This document shows, piece after piece, positions 1 through 8,729 of a stretch of DNA of 64,000 nucleotides; within the stretch, counting starts at the first letter, position 1; every line of letters starts with the position of its first letter. The stretch comes from Neobacillus cucumis. Lineage in GTDB: Bacteria; Bacillota; Bacilli; Bacillales_B; DSM-18226. Where the stretch lies: assembly GCF_016107705.1 (NCBI RefSeq), contig NZ_JAEHGC010000003.1, positions 310,001 through 374,000 of the forward strand, in the 5' to 3' direction. The position numbers and the translations under genes were made by a program. The notes beneath the pieces were generated by a model. The model searched no databases, had not been told where the DNA came from, and saw only the letters and a program-made list of their open reading frames with translations.

Positions 1-662
1 TCGACCTTTTATCTCTATATTTAACACCTTATGATTATAGATGTTTGAAGGCTGAATCGGGGAAAGATGCTTTAACTCACCTGAAGAAGGAAAATATCGA
101 CATCGTGCTCCTTGACGTGATGATGCCTGAAATGGATGGGTGGATGACCTGCCGAAAAATCAGGGAATTTTCAGATATTCCCATTATCATGTTAACGGCT
201 AGAAGTGAAACAGTCGATGTAATCAAAGGATTAAAGTATGGCGCCGATGATTATGTGACGAAACCATTCCATGAAGAGGAACTATTAGCAAGAATTGAAG
301 CATTGTTAAGAAGAACAAATCATTCAATCGGTCCTCAGCGTAAGCTTGTTTTTAAAGGACTAGTATGGAATGAAGAAACGGTGGAATTAAAGTTTCAAAA
401 CCAGCTTATTCCACTTACACCGAAGGAATTTGCTTTAATGGGATTGTTTTTAAAAAATCCACAGAAAGTTTACTCACGAGATCATTTAGTGACAGCCCTT
501 TGGGGTCTAAATTCGAATATTGATGACCGAACGATAGATTCCCATATCAGAAATTTAAGAGAAAAATTAAGAAATGCAGGCTTTCCAATTGACAACCATC
601 TACATACCGTTTGGGGAATGGGATATAAGTGGATAAAAGAGGGCTCTGAATTAAAATCATAA
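1..662 (+). CDS. OmpR-family response regulator, 5' end cut by window edge
   Basis: DNA-binding response regulator of a two-component system. The frame is open to the left edge: upstream of the first possible start codon (TTG at 45) it still reads like receiver-domain sequence (L-Y-L-T-P-Y-D-Y-R-C before the ESGKDAL segment). The gene therefore begins outside the window and the TTG is not the start. The phospho-acceptor Asp is in IVLLDVMMP, the switch Thr in IIMLTAR and the conserved Lys in DDYVTKPF. The N-terminal acidic pair is missing because of the cut. The C-terminal half is an OmpR/PhoB winged helix (LTPKEFALMGLFLKN, the recognition helix around RTIDSHIRNLREKL, and the wing VWGMGYKW). 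The partner kinase follows after 12 bases. The stimulus cannot be read from the sequence. Confidence 0.93.
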   Translation, partial: DLLSLYLTPYDYRCLKAESGKDALTHLKKENIDIVLLDVMMPEMDGWMTCRKIREFSDIPIIMLTARSETVDVIKGLKYGADDYVTKPFHEEELLARIEALLRRTNHSIGPQRKLVFKGLVWNEETVELKFQNQLIPLTPKEFALMGLFLKNPQKVYSRDHLVTALWGLNSNIDDRTIDSHIRNLREKLRNAGFPIDNHLHTVWGMGYKWIKEGSELKS

Positions 663-674
663 TAGGTGGCAGGT

Positions 675-2039
675 ATGAAGATTTCGATTAAATTAGGCTT
701 GTGGTTTTTTTTCTGTATTTTGGTGATTGAATTTTTTTCGATGTTTTTTTTACATAATAATTTAGTCCATTCGCAGGTTCATCAGGAGCTGGGTTCACTT
801 CAGGCAAGGGGAAATAGTCATCGTGCTGTATTAGAAATCACTTCAGATTCAGCCACACTTCATCACATCGGTTTAATGGAATCCCATACAGATACTGAAG
901 TTGTTATCACGAACACAATCGGTGATATTTTACTTTCATCTAGTAAAATCAACCGTAGCATGAGAACTATATTAAATAAACCGATCGATAACCTCCCAAG
1001 AAATGGACGAGTACTGCAATCGGATTGGCAAAAGGAACAATATATTGCAACTGTTACCGCATTTAATAAGGGCGGAGAACTAGCGGGATATGTATATATG
1101 TTCAAGAACACAGATGAGGTCCAGAAGTTAATTTCTCAATTAAATAAACATTTCCTATTAGCATCTATTTTAGTTCTTATCTTCATGATTATAACGATTT
1201 TCTTTTTATCGAAGGCATTAACAAAGCCATTGATCTCGATGAAAGAAGCAACAAAAAAATTAAGCAAAGGAGACTTTTCCGTTACACTTCCACCGCCTTC
1301 CCGTGATGAACTGGGAGAATTAGCACAATCCATACAGACTCTTGCAAATGACTTAAATTATTTAAAACAAGAGCGAAATGAATTTTTGTCAAGTATCTCT
1401 CACGAACTTCGGACACCATTAACCTATATTAAAGGATATGCAGATATAGCAAAAAGAAAGGAACTCGCTGAGTCAGACCGTGACAAATACCTCGATATTA
1501 TCCAAGAAGAAACGGATCATGTCAGCCGATTACTTAGAGAATTATTTGACTTGGCAAAATTGGATCAAAATACGTTTTCTATTTCGAAAGAAAAAGTTAA
1601 TCTCAGTGATTTTTTACAATCTATCCTCGAAAAGGTTTTACCGGCCTTTAAAGAAAAAAAGATACAATTCAAACTAGAATGCTCAGGAAATTTATCTTTT
1701 GATCTGGATCCGATTCGTTTCGAGCAAGTTCTCGTAAACCTTTTAGATAACAGCCTTAAATATTCAATAGAATATACATGTGTGCATATAAAAGTTTTTG
1801 AAGAAAACGAAGCCGTTCATACGGTGATCACTGACCAAGGTATAGGGATTCCAGAGAAAGATCTTCCGCATATTTTTGACCGTTTATACAGAGTGGATAA
1901 ATCTCGTTCAAGAGCAACTGGTGGCTTCGGATTAGGTCTTGCTATTGTAAAGGAGTTAGTTGAAGCCCATGGTGGGGAAATTTCTGCTGAAAGCGAGACT
2001 GGAAAAGGAACGTGCTTTAAAATCATTTTGAAAAAATAA
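675..2039 (+). CDS. Membrane sensor histidine kinase
   Basis: Sensor kinase partner of the preceding regulator. ATG 675 is preferred because AGGTGG lies five bases upstream of it; a GTG at 666 is in frame but overlaps that ribosome site. Domains in order are an N-terminal membrane helix (about residues 7-28), an extracytoplasmic sensor segment of about 130 residues, a second helix (about 160-180), HAMP (about 180-235), HisKA with the phosphorylated His in SSISHELRTPLTY, and HATPase_c with N box NLLDNSLKYS, G1 DQGIGIP and G2 GFGLGLAIVKE. It should autophosphorylate in response to an external signal and pass phosphate to the regulator. The sensor segment has no motif I recognise. No transporter or other obvious target lies next to it. 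Confidence 0.93.
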   Translation: MKISIKLGLWFFFCILVIEFFSMFFLHNNLVHSQVHQELGSLQARGNSHRAVLEITSDSATLHHIGLMESHTDTEVVITNTIGDILLSSSKINRSMRTILNKPIDNLPRNGRVLQSDWQKEQYIATVTAFNKGGELAGYVYMFKNTDEVQKLISQLNKHFLLASILVLIFMIITIFFLSKALTKPLISMKEATKKLSKGDFSVTLPPPSRDELGELAQSIQTLANDLNYLKQERNEFLSSISHELRTPLTYIKGYADIAKRKELAESDRDKYLDIIQEETDHVSRLLRELFDLAKLDQNTFSISKEKVNLSDFLQSILEKVLPAFKEKKIQFKLECSGNLSFDLDPIRFEQVLVNLLDNSLKYSIEYTCVHIKVFEENEAVHTVITDQGIGIPEKDLPHIFDRLYRVDKSRSRATGGFGLGLAIVKELVEAHGGEISAESETGKGTCFKIILKK

Positions 2040-2052
2040 GTCAGCAAAAAAA

Positions 2053-2115
2053 ACAACGAATTGTTCGTTGTCAGATTGTCGAGAAAGGGTATTTTTCTCG
2101 GCAATTTTTTATTTT
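2053..2115 (+). terminator. Terminator of the two-component operon
   Basis: Two hairpins follow the kinase stop codon. The first is ACAACGAA/TTCGTTGT (2053-2071). The second has arms 2076-2086 and 2094-2104 and is followed directly by a run of T, which is the typical form of an intrinsic terminator. Confidence 0.85.
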
Positions 2116-2164
2116 ATTAGGCCCTAAACAGGAAATCTTATTGATTGGCCCTGCAAAAGGGCTT

Positions 2165-2291
2165 GTTGATTTCCGCTCCGGTCACTCGCTTTCCGCGGGG
2201 AGGCCCTGGAGCCTCCTCGGCTCTTGCGCCTATGGGGTCTCCAGTGACCTCTCTATCCCGCAGGAGTCGAGTGCCCTCCACTCCAATCAAC
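2165..2291. repeat. Large imperfect inverted repeat, dispersed Bacillaceae type
   Basis: A GC-rich 127-base element lies between two convergent terminators. It opens with GTTGATTTCCGCTCC and closes with the near-complement CTCCACTCCAATCAAC. Inside it are further matching arms (CTTTCCGCGGGG against CCCGCAGGAGTCGAG, and GAGCCTCCTCGGC followed by GCGCC). It carries no convincing gene, although short frames are open on both strands. From memory, closely similar elements are scattered between genes of many Bacillus genomes; their function is unknown to me. A structured RNA or a REP/MITE-like remnant are both possible. Confidence 0.75.
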
Positions 2292-2368
2292 AGGGGGCAA
2301 ATGAACCTTAAGTATTTCATACACTTTTTCAAACCCTAAGTGTGTTGCAATCTTCATTTAGCCAAGAC

Positions 2369-2397
2369 AAAAAAAAGAACCCGTGGCAGGTTCTTTT
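2369..2397 (-). terminator. Terminator of minJ
   Basis: The stem AAGAACC/GGTTCTT (2375-2381 with 2389-2395) is followed on the minus strand by eight T. It sits directly after the minJ stop codon. Confidence 0.85.
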
Positions 2398-3593
2398 TAG
2401 CTGATTTTCTCATCATCAAACTTCCGCTCATCCTGAACAAAAAGGATTCCAAGTTCGTGATGGTCGCCTTCGTATAAAGCCCTCTGGACAAAACGAATCT
2501 CTCCATTCGTATCGAGAACCTCTAGTTTACAATGAGCGCGGTTTTTTTGCAGCGCTTCATAAAAGGTCTTTTCGTTATAAGTTGCAACACTATTGACCTT
2601 TGTCACAAGCTCCCCAACCTTCAATTCCATTTTACTTGCCGGGGATTCCGGAATAATTCCAAGAATCATCAAACCATTGTTCTTTTTTGAAAAATAAAAT
2701 GGCAGACTATCATCCTTCAATTTTTGGATTAACGCTAATGACTCACGGGCAATCACAGCAAATGCAGCTACAATAATCGACAGAAGCGGATACCACCAGC
2801 CGACAATGGAAAGAATCGCGATCAACGAGCCAAGTACAATTACACGACGTCCATAAAGCTGAATAGCCGCTTTTGGAAGCATCCCTTGGATTTGCTGTTG
2901 AAAACCAATCGCAAAGGGAACAAGGATGATCGAGTACTTTTCAGCCCCGACATGAAAAACAGGCCACCAATCGAACGGAAGGCTAAGTGCATCCCCCGGT
3001 ACGAGGAGAAATATCGGTAAAAACCATAATCGTTTTACCTCATGGGCCCCAACACTCTGACCCCGTTTACTTTTTACCAGTTTGGGAGAGCTCCCTTTAC
3101 TGCCGTTCTTAACAATCATGACTCCCTCGGCAATAAATAAAAGTGCCAATAATACCACTACTGACGGATATACCTTTTGGTCAAGCGAATGAAACGTTTG
3201 TGAAAAAAGGGGTATTGACCATTTATTTTCTGCCATGATGATTAAGGCAAAAAATGCCGCACCAACTGTGTAAACGGGTGACATCAACCGAATATTGGCA
3301 GTAAAACTCCACAATAACGTAAAGGCAGCTGTGAGAACGATTGCCTCAAACGGAACAACAATGCCCGCCAAAATGGAAACAATCGAAAGTGAAAGACCAA
3401 CCATGATCCCTAAAGGAAACAGCTGCCGAAGCTCAAAATATGCATCATGCGCCCGAACATGGAAATTTTTTCGTTCCCGCTTTACTCTCATTACTCCTAA
3501 AATTGCTGATAAGAATAGAAGATAATAAAAAATGGGATGTAGAAATAACTTGCCAATTCCTTTTAGCAGTTCTACCAACCATATTTGCGCCAA
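2397..3593 (-). CDS. minJ: MinJ, topology factor for cell division (multi-pass membrane protein with PDZ domain)
   Basis: MinJ bridges DivIVA and MinD at poles and septa and so restricts Z-ring formation. The protein has about eight to ten hydrophobic helices over residues 1-300 and a C-terminal PDZ domain (about 300-380, with LMILGIIPESPASK and LKVGELVTKVN). I place the start at TTG 3593: AGGTGA lies seven bases upstream, and the resulting 398 residues match the usual MinJ length of about 397. A longer frame from TTG 3629 exists without a good ribosome site. The neighbour ctpB is as in B. subtilis, but swrA, which separates the two genes there, is missing. The identification rests on architecture, length and synteny. 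Confidence 0.85.
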   Translation of the reverse strand: MAQIWLVELLKGIGKLFLHPIFYYLLFLSAILGVMRVKRERKNFHVRAHDAYFELRQLFPLGIMVGLSLSIVSILAGIVVPFEAIVLTAAFTLLWSFTANIRLMSPVYTVGAAFFALIIMAENKWSIPLFSQTFHSLDQKVYPSVVVLLALLFIAEGVMIVKNGSKGSSPKLVKSKRGQSVGAHEVKRLWFLPIFLLVPGDALSLPFDWWPVFHVGAEKYSIILVPFAIGFQQQIQGMLPKAAIQLYGRRVIVLGSLIAILSIVGWWYPLLSIIVAAFAVIARESLALIQKLKDDSLPFYFSKKNNGLMILGIIPESPASKMELKVGELVTKVNSVATYNEKTFYEALQKNRAHCKLEVLDTNGEIRFVQRALYEGDHHELGILFVQDERKFDDEKIS

Positions 3594-3863
3594 CTTTTTG
3601 TCACCTGCCTTTATAAATAAATCTCTCAATCTATTCTGTAAAGTCTCTTAAAGTATATTTTATCAAATTGCCGCTATAAAACCTATTGCTAGTTTCTTGA
3701 AATTGGACAAAAAATACAATCAGCTAAATTCCTTGGTTATTCTGCACGTTTCCACATATATTCAGCTGTCGCTAATTATATTTCCATCCATCCCATCACT
3801 ATTTCCGTGGAAATCTCCTATTATTCCACAATGTTCACAGAATTGTCATAATTTATTTATATA

Positions 3864-3894
3864 AAACAAAAAACAACGACCGAAGCCGTTGTTT
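3864..3894 (-). terminator. Terminator of ctpB
   Basis: Perfect arms AAACAACG/CGTTGTTT (3871-3878 with 3887-3894) are followed on the minus strand by a T-rich tract. The rest of the 3594-3870 interval, upstream of minJ, is AT-rich and holds no gene. Confidence 0.85.
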
Positions 3895-3895
3895 C

Positions 3896-5335
3896 CTATT
3901 TTGCAGCAATCCTTAAAGCAATTTGAAGCTGCAAATCATTTTTCTCTTTTTTCATTTCCTTAATAGCTGATTCTTCAAGCTTTGCTGCTGTGATGGAATC
4001 GATTTTTCCTGTTGGCTGTAATCCATTATATTGTTGGAATCCTTTTACTGCAGCTGTGGTTTCAGCACTAAAATATCCATCGTTACGTCCAGGGGAAAAT
4101 CCCAGTCCGGCTAATATTTCTTGAGCATTCTTTACTTGTTCATTATTCATATCCTGCTCGAGCGGGTCGGTAACCTGAATCGGATGGGTATGGAATATTT
4201 CCGGCTGTTTAATCTCCACATCCGGCTTAATTCCTTTTTTATGAATCCAATTTCCATCTGGAGTCAGCCACTTAAATAGGGTTAATTTAATATTGCTGCC
4301 ATCCCCCATTGAAACGGGTTGTTGAACCGTTCCTTTTCCAAAAGTAGTTTCACCTACCAGATGATACCCATCTGCCTCTTTTAAAGCCCCAGCCAAAATT
4401 TCGGATGCAGATGCGCTGCCTTTATCAACAAGAACAACCACTGGATATTCCTTTTTCTCTTTTAATGAAGAGAAAAATCGTTCTCTATCGCCATTTCTCT
4501 TTTCAATTTGAACCATCGGCTTATCTTTTGGGACAAATTCCTTCAATATATTTTCAACACTGTTTAGATATCCGCCCGGATTTCCACGAACATCAATAAT
4601 AAGTCCTTTCATATGCTTGTCTTCAAGTATGCTCAATTCCTTTTTAAAATCCGCTGCCGTATTTTCAGAGAAAGAAGTTACCTGAAGGTAGCCAATCTTT
4701 TTCCCGTTCTGTTCCTTAATAGATGAATGTACGGTTTCTAGCGGAATTTCATCCCTCATGACTTCAATGGTAATCGGGTCTTTAAGAGAAGGTCTGGCAA
4801 TTTCTAATTTTACAGTCGTTCCCTTTTTACCGCGGATTTTTAAGGTAGCTTTATTTAAGTCAAGCCCTTGTACACTCTTCCCGTCCACCTTCAAAATTTG
4901 ATCATGTGGTTTTAATCCGGCTTTTTCAGCAGGAGAGCCTTTGAATGGGGAAACAATCACAATTTTCCCATCCTCCATTCCAACCTCCGCACCAATGCCT
5001 TCAAAAGAGGAGTCCAAGGTTTGAGTAAATTGCTTAGCGGTTTCTTTGTCCATATAGACCGAATATGGATCATTTAACACCGAGAGCATCCCTTGGATGG
5101 CTCCTTCTACTAGTTTATTTCGATCTACCTTTTCGACGTATCGATTTAAAATCAAATCATAAGCCTGATCTACTTTTTCTAGATTTTCTGTATCATTTGT
5201 TAGTGAGGTATGATCCTTGTTGTCAAGGGTGGAATTCCCCATTGGCTTTTCTACCCACTGCATTGCTGCATATGTCCCGCCAGCCCCTGTTAAAAGCGAA
5301 CCCGTCATCATAAGGGCAATCCATTTTCGTTTCAA
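3896..5335 (-). CDS. ctpB: CtpB, S41-family carboxy-terminal processing protease
   Basis: Secreted serine protease. In B. subtilis CtpB cleaves SpoIVFA and helps start sigma-K activation in sporulation. The start is TTG 5335, nine bases after AAAGGAGG; this gives 479 residues against about 480 in the family. Order: N-terminal membrane anchor (about 5-25), helical N-domain, PDZ domain (about 90-170), S41 catalytic domain with nucleophile Ser in KGSASASEIL and base Lys in TTFGKGTVQQ, and a C-terminal peptidoglycan-binding domain (about 400-455, QEILAGLGFSPG to QQYNGLQPTG). The Ser/Lys pair is intact. It is preceded upstream on the same strand by the M23 hydrolase gene, which has its own terminator. 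Confidence 0.93.
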   Translation of the reverse strand: MKRKWIALMMTGSLLTGAGGTYAAMQWVEKPMGNSTLDNKDHTSLTNDTENLEKVDQAYDLILNRYVEKVDRNKLVEGAIQGMLSVLNDPYSVYMDKETAKQFTQTLDSSFEGIGAEVGMEDGKIVIVSPFKGSPAEKAGLKPHDQILKVDGKSVQGLDLNKATLKIRGKKGTTVKLEIARPSLKDPITIEVMRDEIPLETVHSSIKEQNGKKIGYLQVTSFSENTAADFKKELSILEDKHMKGLIIDVRGNPGGYLNSVENILKEFVPKDKPMVQIEKRNGDRERFFSSLKEKKEYPVVVLVDKGSASASEILAGALKEADGYHLVGETTFGKGTVQQPVSMGDGSNIKLTLFKWLTPDGNWIHKKGIKPDVEIKQPEIFHTHPIQVTDPLEQDMNNEQVKNAQEILAGLGFSPGRNDGYFSAETTAAVKGFQQYNGLQPTGKIDSITAAKLEESAIKEMKKEKNDLQLQIALRIAAK

Positions 5336-5464
5336 TCTCGCGTCCCTCCTTTGGAGAAAAATGCCTGTCCATTTACATTTTAAAAGGCGCCACATTTTAG
5401 CCTAATTATTAACTTATATGTTGGAAAGGGACGAGTTATGAATTCTCCATACATTTTTACAATC

Positions 5465-5494
5465 AAAAAAGGAAGAAGCTTAGCTTCTTCCTTT
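5465..5494 (-). terminator. Terminator of the M23 hydrolase gene
   Basis: Perfect 12-base arms (5468-5479 with 5483-5494) with a three-base loop are followed by T on the minus strand. The hairpin overlaps the stop codon of the gene it ends. Confidence 0.85.
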
Positions 5495-6779
5495 AAAGTG
5501 GCACGATGCCCACTGGATTGATCGCATTATGACGATCTGGCACCCATTGCCCCCTATGAAGTTCAAAATGCAAGTGCTGGCCGGTAGAATCCCCCGTACT
5601 TCCCATGATTCCAATTTGCTGGCCCTTCTTCACAACTGCCCCAGTTCCTACTAGACGTGCTTCCATATGGGCATAAACCGTCGTATAAACCTGTCCATTA
5701 ATTGAATGTGAAATGAAGATACAGTTTCCATAACTGTTAGAATAATAGGATCGAATCACGACCCCATCCGCCGCAGCCAGAATCGGTACATTCGATGCGT
5801 GGTTGGCAATATCAACTCCGTAGTGGAATTCACCTGGGCGGAATCCTGGACGTGTCCCAAATCCGGAGCTTATGACACCAGCGGCAGGTCTCGTAAAGGT
5901 ACCGCCCGAAATCGCCGGTGCTTTACCGGAAGCCCCACCGCCGCTAGGCTGTGCAGGCGCTTTTGCTGCTTGTGCAGCCGCCGCCGCTGCGGCTGCTTGG
6001 CGATCCTTTTCCAATTGAATGGCTTTCTGAACCGCTGCCTCCTGCCCGGCAAGGATTTGCTCTTCCTCTTCTAATGCTAATTTTCCTTCATGAACTTCTT
6101 TTTCTTTCCGAACGAGTTTTGAGAGTAATTTATCCTTTTCGTTCCGCTGCGAACTTAATTGCTTATTCATTTGTTCTAATTCACTCTTCAGCTCTTGAAG
6201 ATTAGCCAAATCTTTTTCTACCTTCGTCCGTTTTTCTTCTAGTTCTTTTTTGTCCATATCCGCCTGTTTTAATAATTCTTGGTCAGCTTCCATAATGGTT
6301 GCAACGGCATTGGCTCGGTCAATGAAATCGCTGAAGCTTTTTGCACCCATCAGCACATCAATATAATTGATCATTCCGCCCGTTTCTTGATAATTACGTG
6401 CACGCTCTTTTAATAAATTATTGCGTTGTTCCATCCGATTCACAATTACTTTTATTTCTCCCTGAAGCTGATTGATTTTGCCTTGGGTCTCACTAATTTT
6501 AGCCGTCTTCTCGCGAATCTTCGCATTGGTATCACCAATGGCAAAATCAAGGCGTTTCATTTCGGACTTCACATTTGCTTGCTGCCCTTGTAAATCATTG
6601 ATTTTTGTGTTCGCATCATTAATATCGGATTTTAAATTTGAACGTTTATTGTGAATTTCATTTTGTTTATCTTTTAAATTTGAAATAGAAGCTGCTTCTG
6701 TTACAAGGGAATTCCCCGTAAATAAACTGCCTATTCCCATTGAAGCTGCAACTGTAAATGCAACAACTGATTTTTTCAT
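5493..6779 (-). CDS. Murein hydrolase activator / M23 peptidase with coiled coil (EnvC/PcsB-like)
   Basis: Exported cell-wall protein of 428 residues. It has a signal peptide (about 1-30, ending near SLVTEA), a long coiled coil (about 32-265, rich in K, E, Q and N), an Ala-rich linker, and an M23/LytM domain (about 300-420). The metal ligands look present in FHYGVDIAN (HxxxD) and GQHLHFELHRG (HxH), so it may be an active endopeptidase. FtsEX complexes open division hydrolases through coiled-coil partners such as EnvC and PcsB. Finding this gene just downstream of ftsEX on the same strand suggests it is the FtsX partner here. In B. subtilis the FtsEX target CwlO is encoded elsewhere. Confidence 0.87.
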   Translation of the reverse strand: MKKSVVAFTVAASMGIGSLFTGNSLVTEAASISNLKDKQNEIHNKRSNLKSDINDANTKINDLQGQQANVKSEMKRLDFAIGDTNAKIREKTAKISETQGKINQLQGEIKVIVNRMEQRNNLLKERARNYQETGGMINYIDVLMGAKSFSDFIDRANAVATIMEADQELLKQADMDKKELEEKRTKVEKDLANLQELKSELEQMNKQLSSQRNEKDKLLSKLVRKEKEVHEGKLALEEEEQILAGQEAAVQKAIQLEKDRQAAAAAAAAQAAKAPAQPSGGGASGKAPAISGGTFTRPAAGVISSGFGTRPGFRPGEFHYGVDIANHASNVPILAAADGVVIRSYYSNSYGNCIFISHSINGQVYTTVYAHMEARLVGTGAVVKKGQQIGIMGSTGDSTGQHLHFELHRGQWVPDRHNAINPVGIVPL

Positions 6780-6832
6780 TTTCCTTCCTCTCCTTCCCCC
6801 TAAATCTATGTAAATCCTATTTATAAAACAGG

Positions 6833-6861
6833 AAGGAAGGGTGCAGTAAAGAACCCTTCCT
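6833..6861 (-). terminator. Hairpin downstream of ftsX
   Basis: Arms GGAAGGGT/ACCCTTCC (6835-6842 with 6853-6860). The T-tract on the minus strand is interrupted, so termination may be partial and some read-through into the M23 gene is possible. Confidence 0.5.
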
Positions 6862-6869
6862 CTAGAAGA

Positions 6870-7763
6870 CTAAACCTTCAAGAATTTTCTTACAGACATA
6901 ACGCTTCCCCAAATACCAATTAACGCCCCCATGAGTATCAGCATACCGGATACTTGATAGACAAATGGTTTATAAGGAAGAATTTGCATAAAATTGCCGG
7001 CAAGTTTCGGAGCCAAATAATCATATGCGTTATAGTAGGCAATCGCGATTAAGATAATTGGCAAAATTGATCCTAATATTCCCAGCCATAGCCCTTCTAA
7101 GAAAAATGGCCAGCGAATAAAATTATTGGTTGCTCCTACTAATCTCATAATCTTGATTTCTCTTCTTCTCGCAATAATGGTAATTTTTATTGTATTTGAA
7201 ATTAAGAAGATGGCTGTAAAAAATAGACCAATTATTAGGACGACACCGACGTTTCGGCTTGCCTTAATAAATTTAAATAACTTTTCCACACTGCCCTGGC
7301 CATATTTTACTTTTGCAACAAAATTAAACTTTTCTATTTTCTTTGCAACCATCATCGTATCGGTTGGATTTTTCGTTTTTACAATAAATACATCGTTAAG
7401 CGGATTATCCTGTTCAAAAAGCTTAAATGCCTTTCCTTCCTCACCAAGACCCTTAATTAAGTCCTTTAATTCTTCTTTTTTTGATGAGAATTTCACACTT
7501 TTTACTTCAGGAATGCCCTCAAGCTCGCTCTGTAATTTTTGCGTATCGGCTTTATTTGCGGCAACATCGATGTGAACGCGGATCTGAACGTCTTCTTCAA
7601 TGGTTTGGGCCACTTTATTGAGATTCATCATAATCACAAAAAAGACACCAACTAAAATGAGAGTTACGGTAACAGCACTTACAGAGGCAAATGTCATCCA
7701 TCCATTCCTGCCGATACTTTTTAAACTTTCGCGGGCATGGCGGCCAATGGTTCTAATTTTCAT
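6870..7763 (-). CDS. ftsX: FtsX, membrane subunit of the FtsEX complex
   Basis: Integral membrane protein that couples FtsE ATP hydrolysis to an extracellular cell-wall hydrolase. The start is ATG 7763, nine bases after GGGGG, giving 297 residues (family about 296). Longer in-frame starts upstream lie inside ftsE and lack spacing. Features are a cytoplasmic N-terminus (KIRTIGRHARESLKSIGRN), TM1 (about 20-45), an extracellular loop with the ECD (about 45-170), and three C-terminal helices. The family loop IARRREIKIMRLVGAT is present. The gene overlaps the ftsE stop codon by 11 bases, so the two are translationally coupled. Confidence 0.95.
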   Translation of the reverse strand: MKIRTIGRHARESLKSIGRNGWMTFASVSAVTVTLILVGVFFVIMMNLNKVAQTIEEDVQIRVHIDVAANKADTQKLQSELEGIPEVKSVKFSSKKEELKDLIKGLGEEGKAFKLFEQDNPLNDVFIVKTKNPTDTMMVAKKIEKFNFVAKVKYGQGSVEKLFKFIKASRNVGVVLIIGLFFTAIFLISNTIKITIIARRREIKIMRLVGATNNFIRWPFFLEGLWLGILGSILPIILIAIAYYNAYDYLAPKLAGNFMQILPYKPFVYQVSGMLILMGALIGIWGSVMSVRKFLKV

Positions 7764-8439
7764 AACCATATTCCCCCTTCTGCTCATCACGAACAATTTT
7801 TCCACCTTCAATGGCGATTACGCGATGTTGAATTGTATTAACAATTTCTTTATTGTGGGTCGCCATGACAACCGTTGTGCCGCGGTTATTAATTTCTTCA
7901 AATATTTTCATAATTTCCCATGATGTATCCGGGTCCAAGTTACCAGTTGGCTCGTCGGCAATCACAACCTTCGGTGAATTTACAATGGAACGAGCGATTG
8001 ACACACGCTGCTGTTCCCCACCTGAAAGTTCTGTCGGGAGCATTCTTGCCTTATGCTTTAAATTAACGAGGTCGAGAACCTCCATGACCCGCTTTTTAAT
8101 AAACTTAGGCTGTGCCTCAATCACCTCAAGGGCAAAGGCAATATTTTCATAAACAGTCAAGGTTGGCAGAAGCTTATAGTCTTGGAAGACAACACCAAGA
8201 TTTCTGCGAAAAATCGGAACCTTTCTCATCTTTAATTTTGCTAAATTGACACCATTCATCGTGATCGTTCCGGAAGTAGGAACCTCTTCACGGTACATCA
8301 TTTTAATAAAAGTGGATTTTCCAGCGCCGCTGGGACCTACCACATAGACAAATTCACCTGGATTAATTCGAACATCGATCCCATTAATTGCGGATACACC
8401 ATTTGGGTATTTCTTGTATACTTCTTGCATTTCTATCAT
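7753..8439 (-). CDS. ftsE: FtsE, ATPase subunit of the FtsEX complex
   Basis: ABC-type ATPase of 228 residues with Walker A GPSGAGKSTF, Q-loop GVVFQDYKLL, signature LSGGEQQRVSIARS, Walker B VVIADEPTGNLD and H-loop VVMATHN. With FtsX it controls peptidoglycan hydrolysis during division and elongation, and in Bacillus also the timing of sporulation. ATG 8439 follows ACAGGTGA at good spacing. A candidate extended -10 promoter lies about 115 bases upstream. Confidence 0.96.
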   Translation of the reverse strand: MIEMQEVYKKYPNGVSAINGIDVRINPGEFVYVVGPSGAGKSTFIKMMYREEVPTSGTITMNGVNLAKLKMRKVPIFRRNLGVVFQDYKLLPTLTVYENIAFALEVIEAQPKFIKKRVMEVLDLVNLKHKARMLPTELSGGEQQRVSIARSIVNSPKVVIADEPTGNLDPDTSWEIMKIFEEINNRGTTVVMATHNKEIVNTIQHRVIAIEGGKIVRDEQKGEYGYEN

Positions 8440-8552
8440 TTAATCACCTGTAGGAAAGTTATTGTGAATGAAGTAAATTCGACAATAATCTTTTATTTTT
8501 TGCAATAGACCGCAAAATACTATACGAAACGTGCAAAATTTCGCATAGCCCT

Positions 8553-8561
8553 ATTATAACA
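8553..8561 (-). promoter_or_regulatory. Candidate extended -10 promoter of ftsEX
   Basis: The minus strand reads TGTTATAAT, an exact extended -10 element (TGnTATAAT), with no good -35 upstream. It lies in the 290-base gap between cccB and ftsE. That gap otherwise holds only the cccB terminator. Confidence 0.5.
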
Positions 8562-8683
8562 TCATCAAACACTATTAAAAGCGATAAATATATTACAGTT
8601 TCTTTTCAAAGAATACAAGAATAGACGTTTTTCCTGCAAATTCTACAGTTACAGCTGTTACAAACTTCGACATTTTTCTGCAT

Positions 8684-8717
8684 AAAAAAAACGTTCTGTG
8701 TTAGGACAGAACGTTTT
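8684..8717 (-). terminator. Terminator of cccB
   Basis: Arms AAAACGTTCTG/CAGAACGTTTT (8688-8698 with 8707-8717) are flanked by an A run on one side and T on the other. The hairpin ends the cccB transcript. Confidence 0.88.
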
Positions 8718-8729
8718 TCCTTCAAATTA

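Noticed and set aside
45..50. TTG as start codon of the first response regulator.
   Set aside because: The frame continues upstream as receiver-domain sequence to the window edge, so the gene is cut and this codon is internal.
2138..2339. Short open frames on both strands across the GC-rich inverted repeat.
   Set aside because: They are by-products of the palindrome, have no ribosome sites, and carry no recognisable domain.
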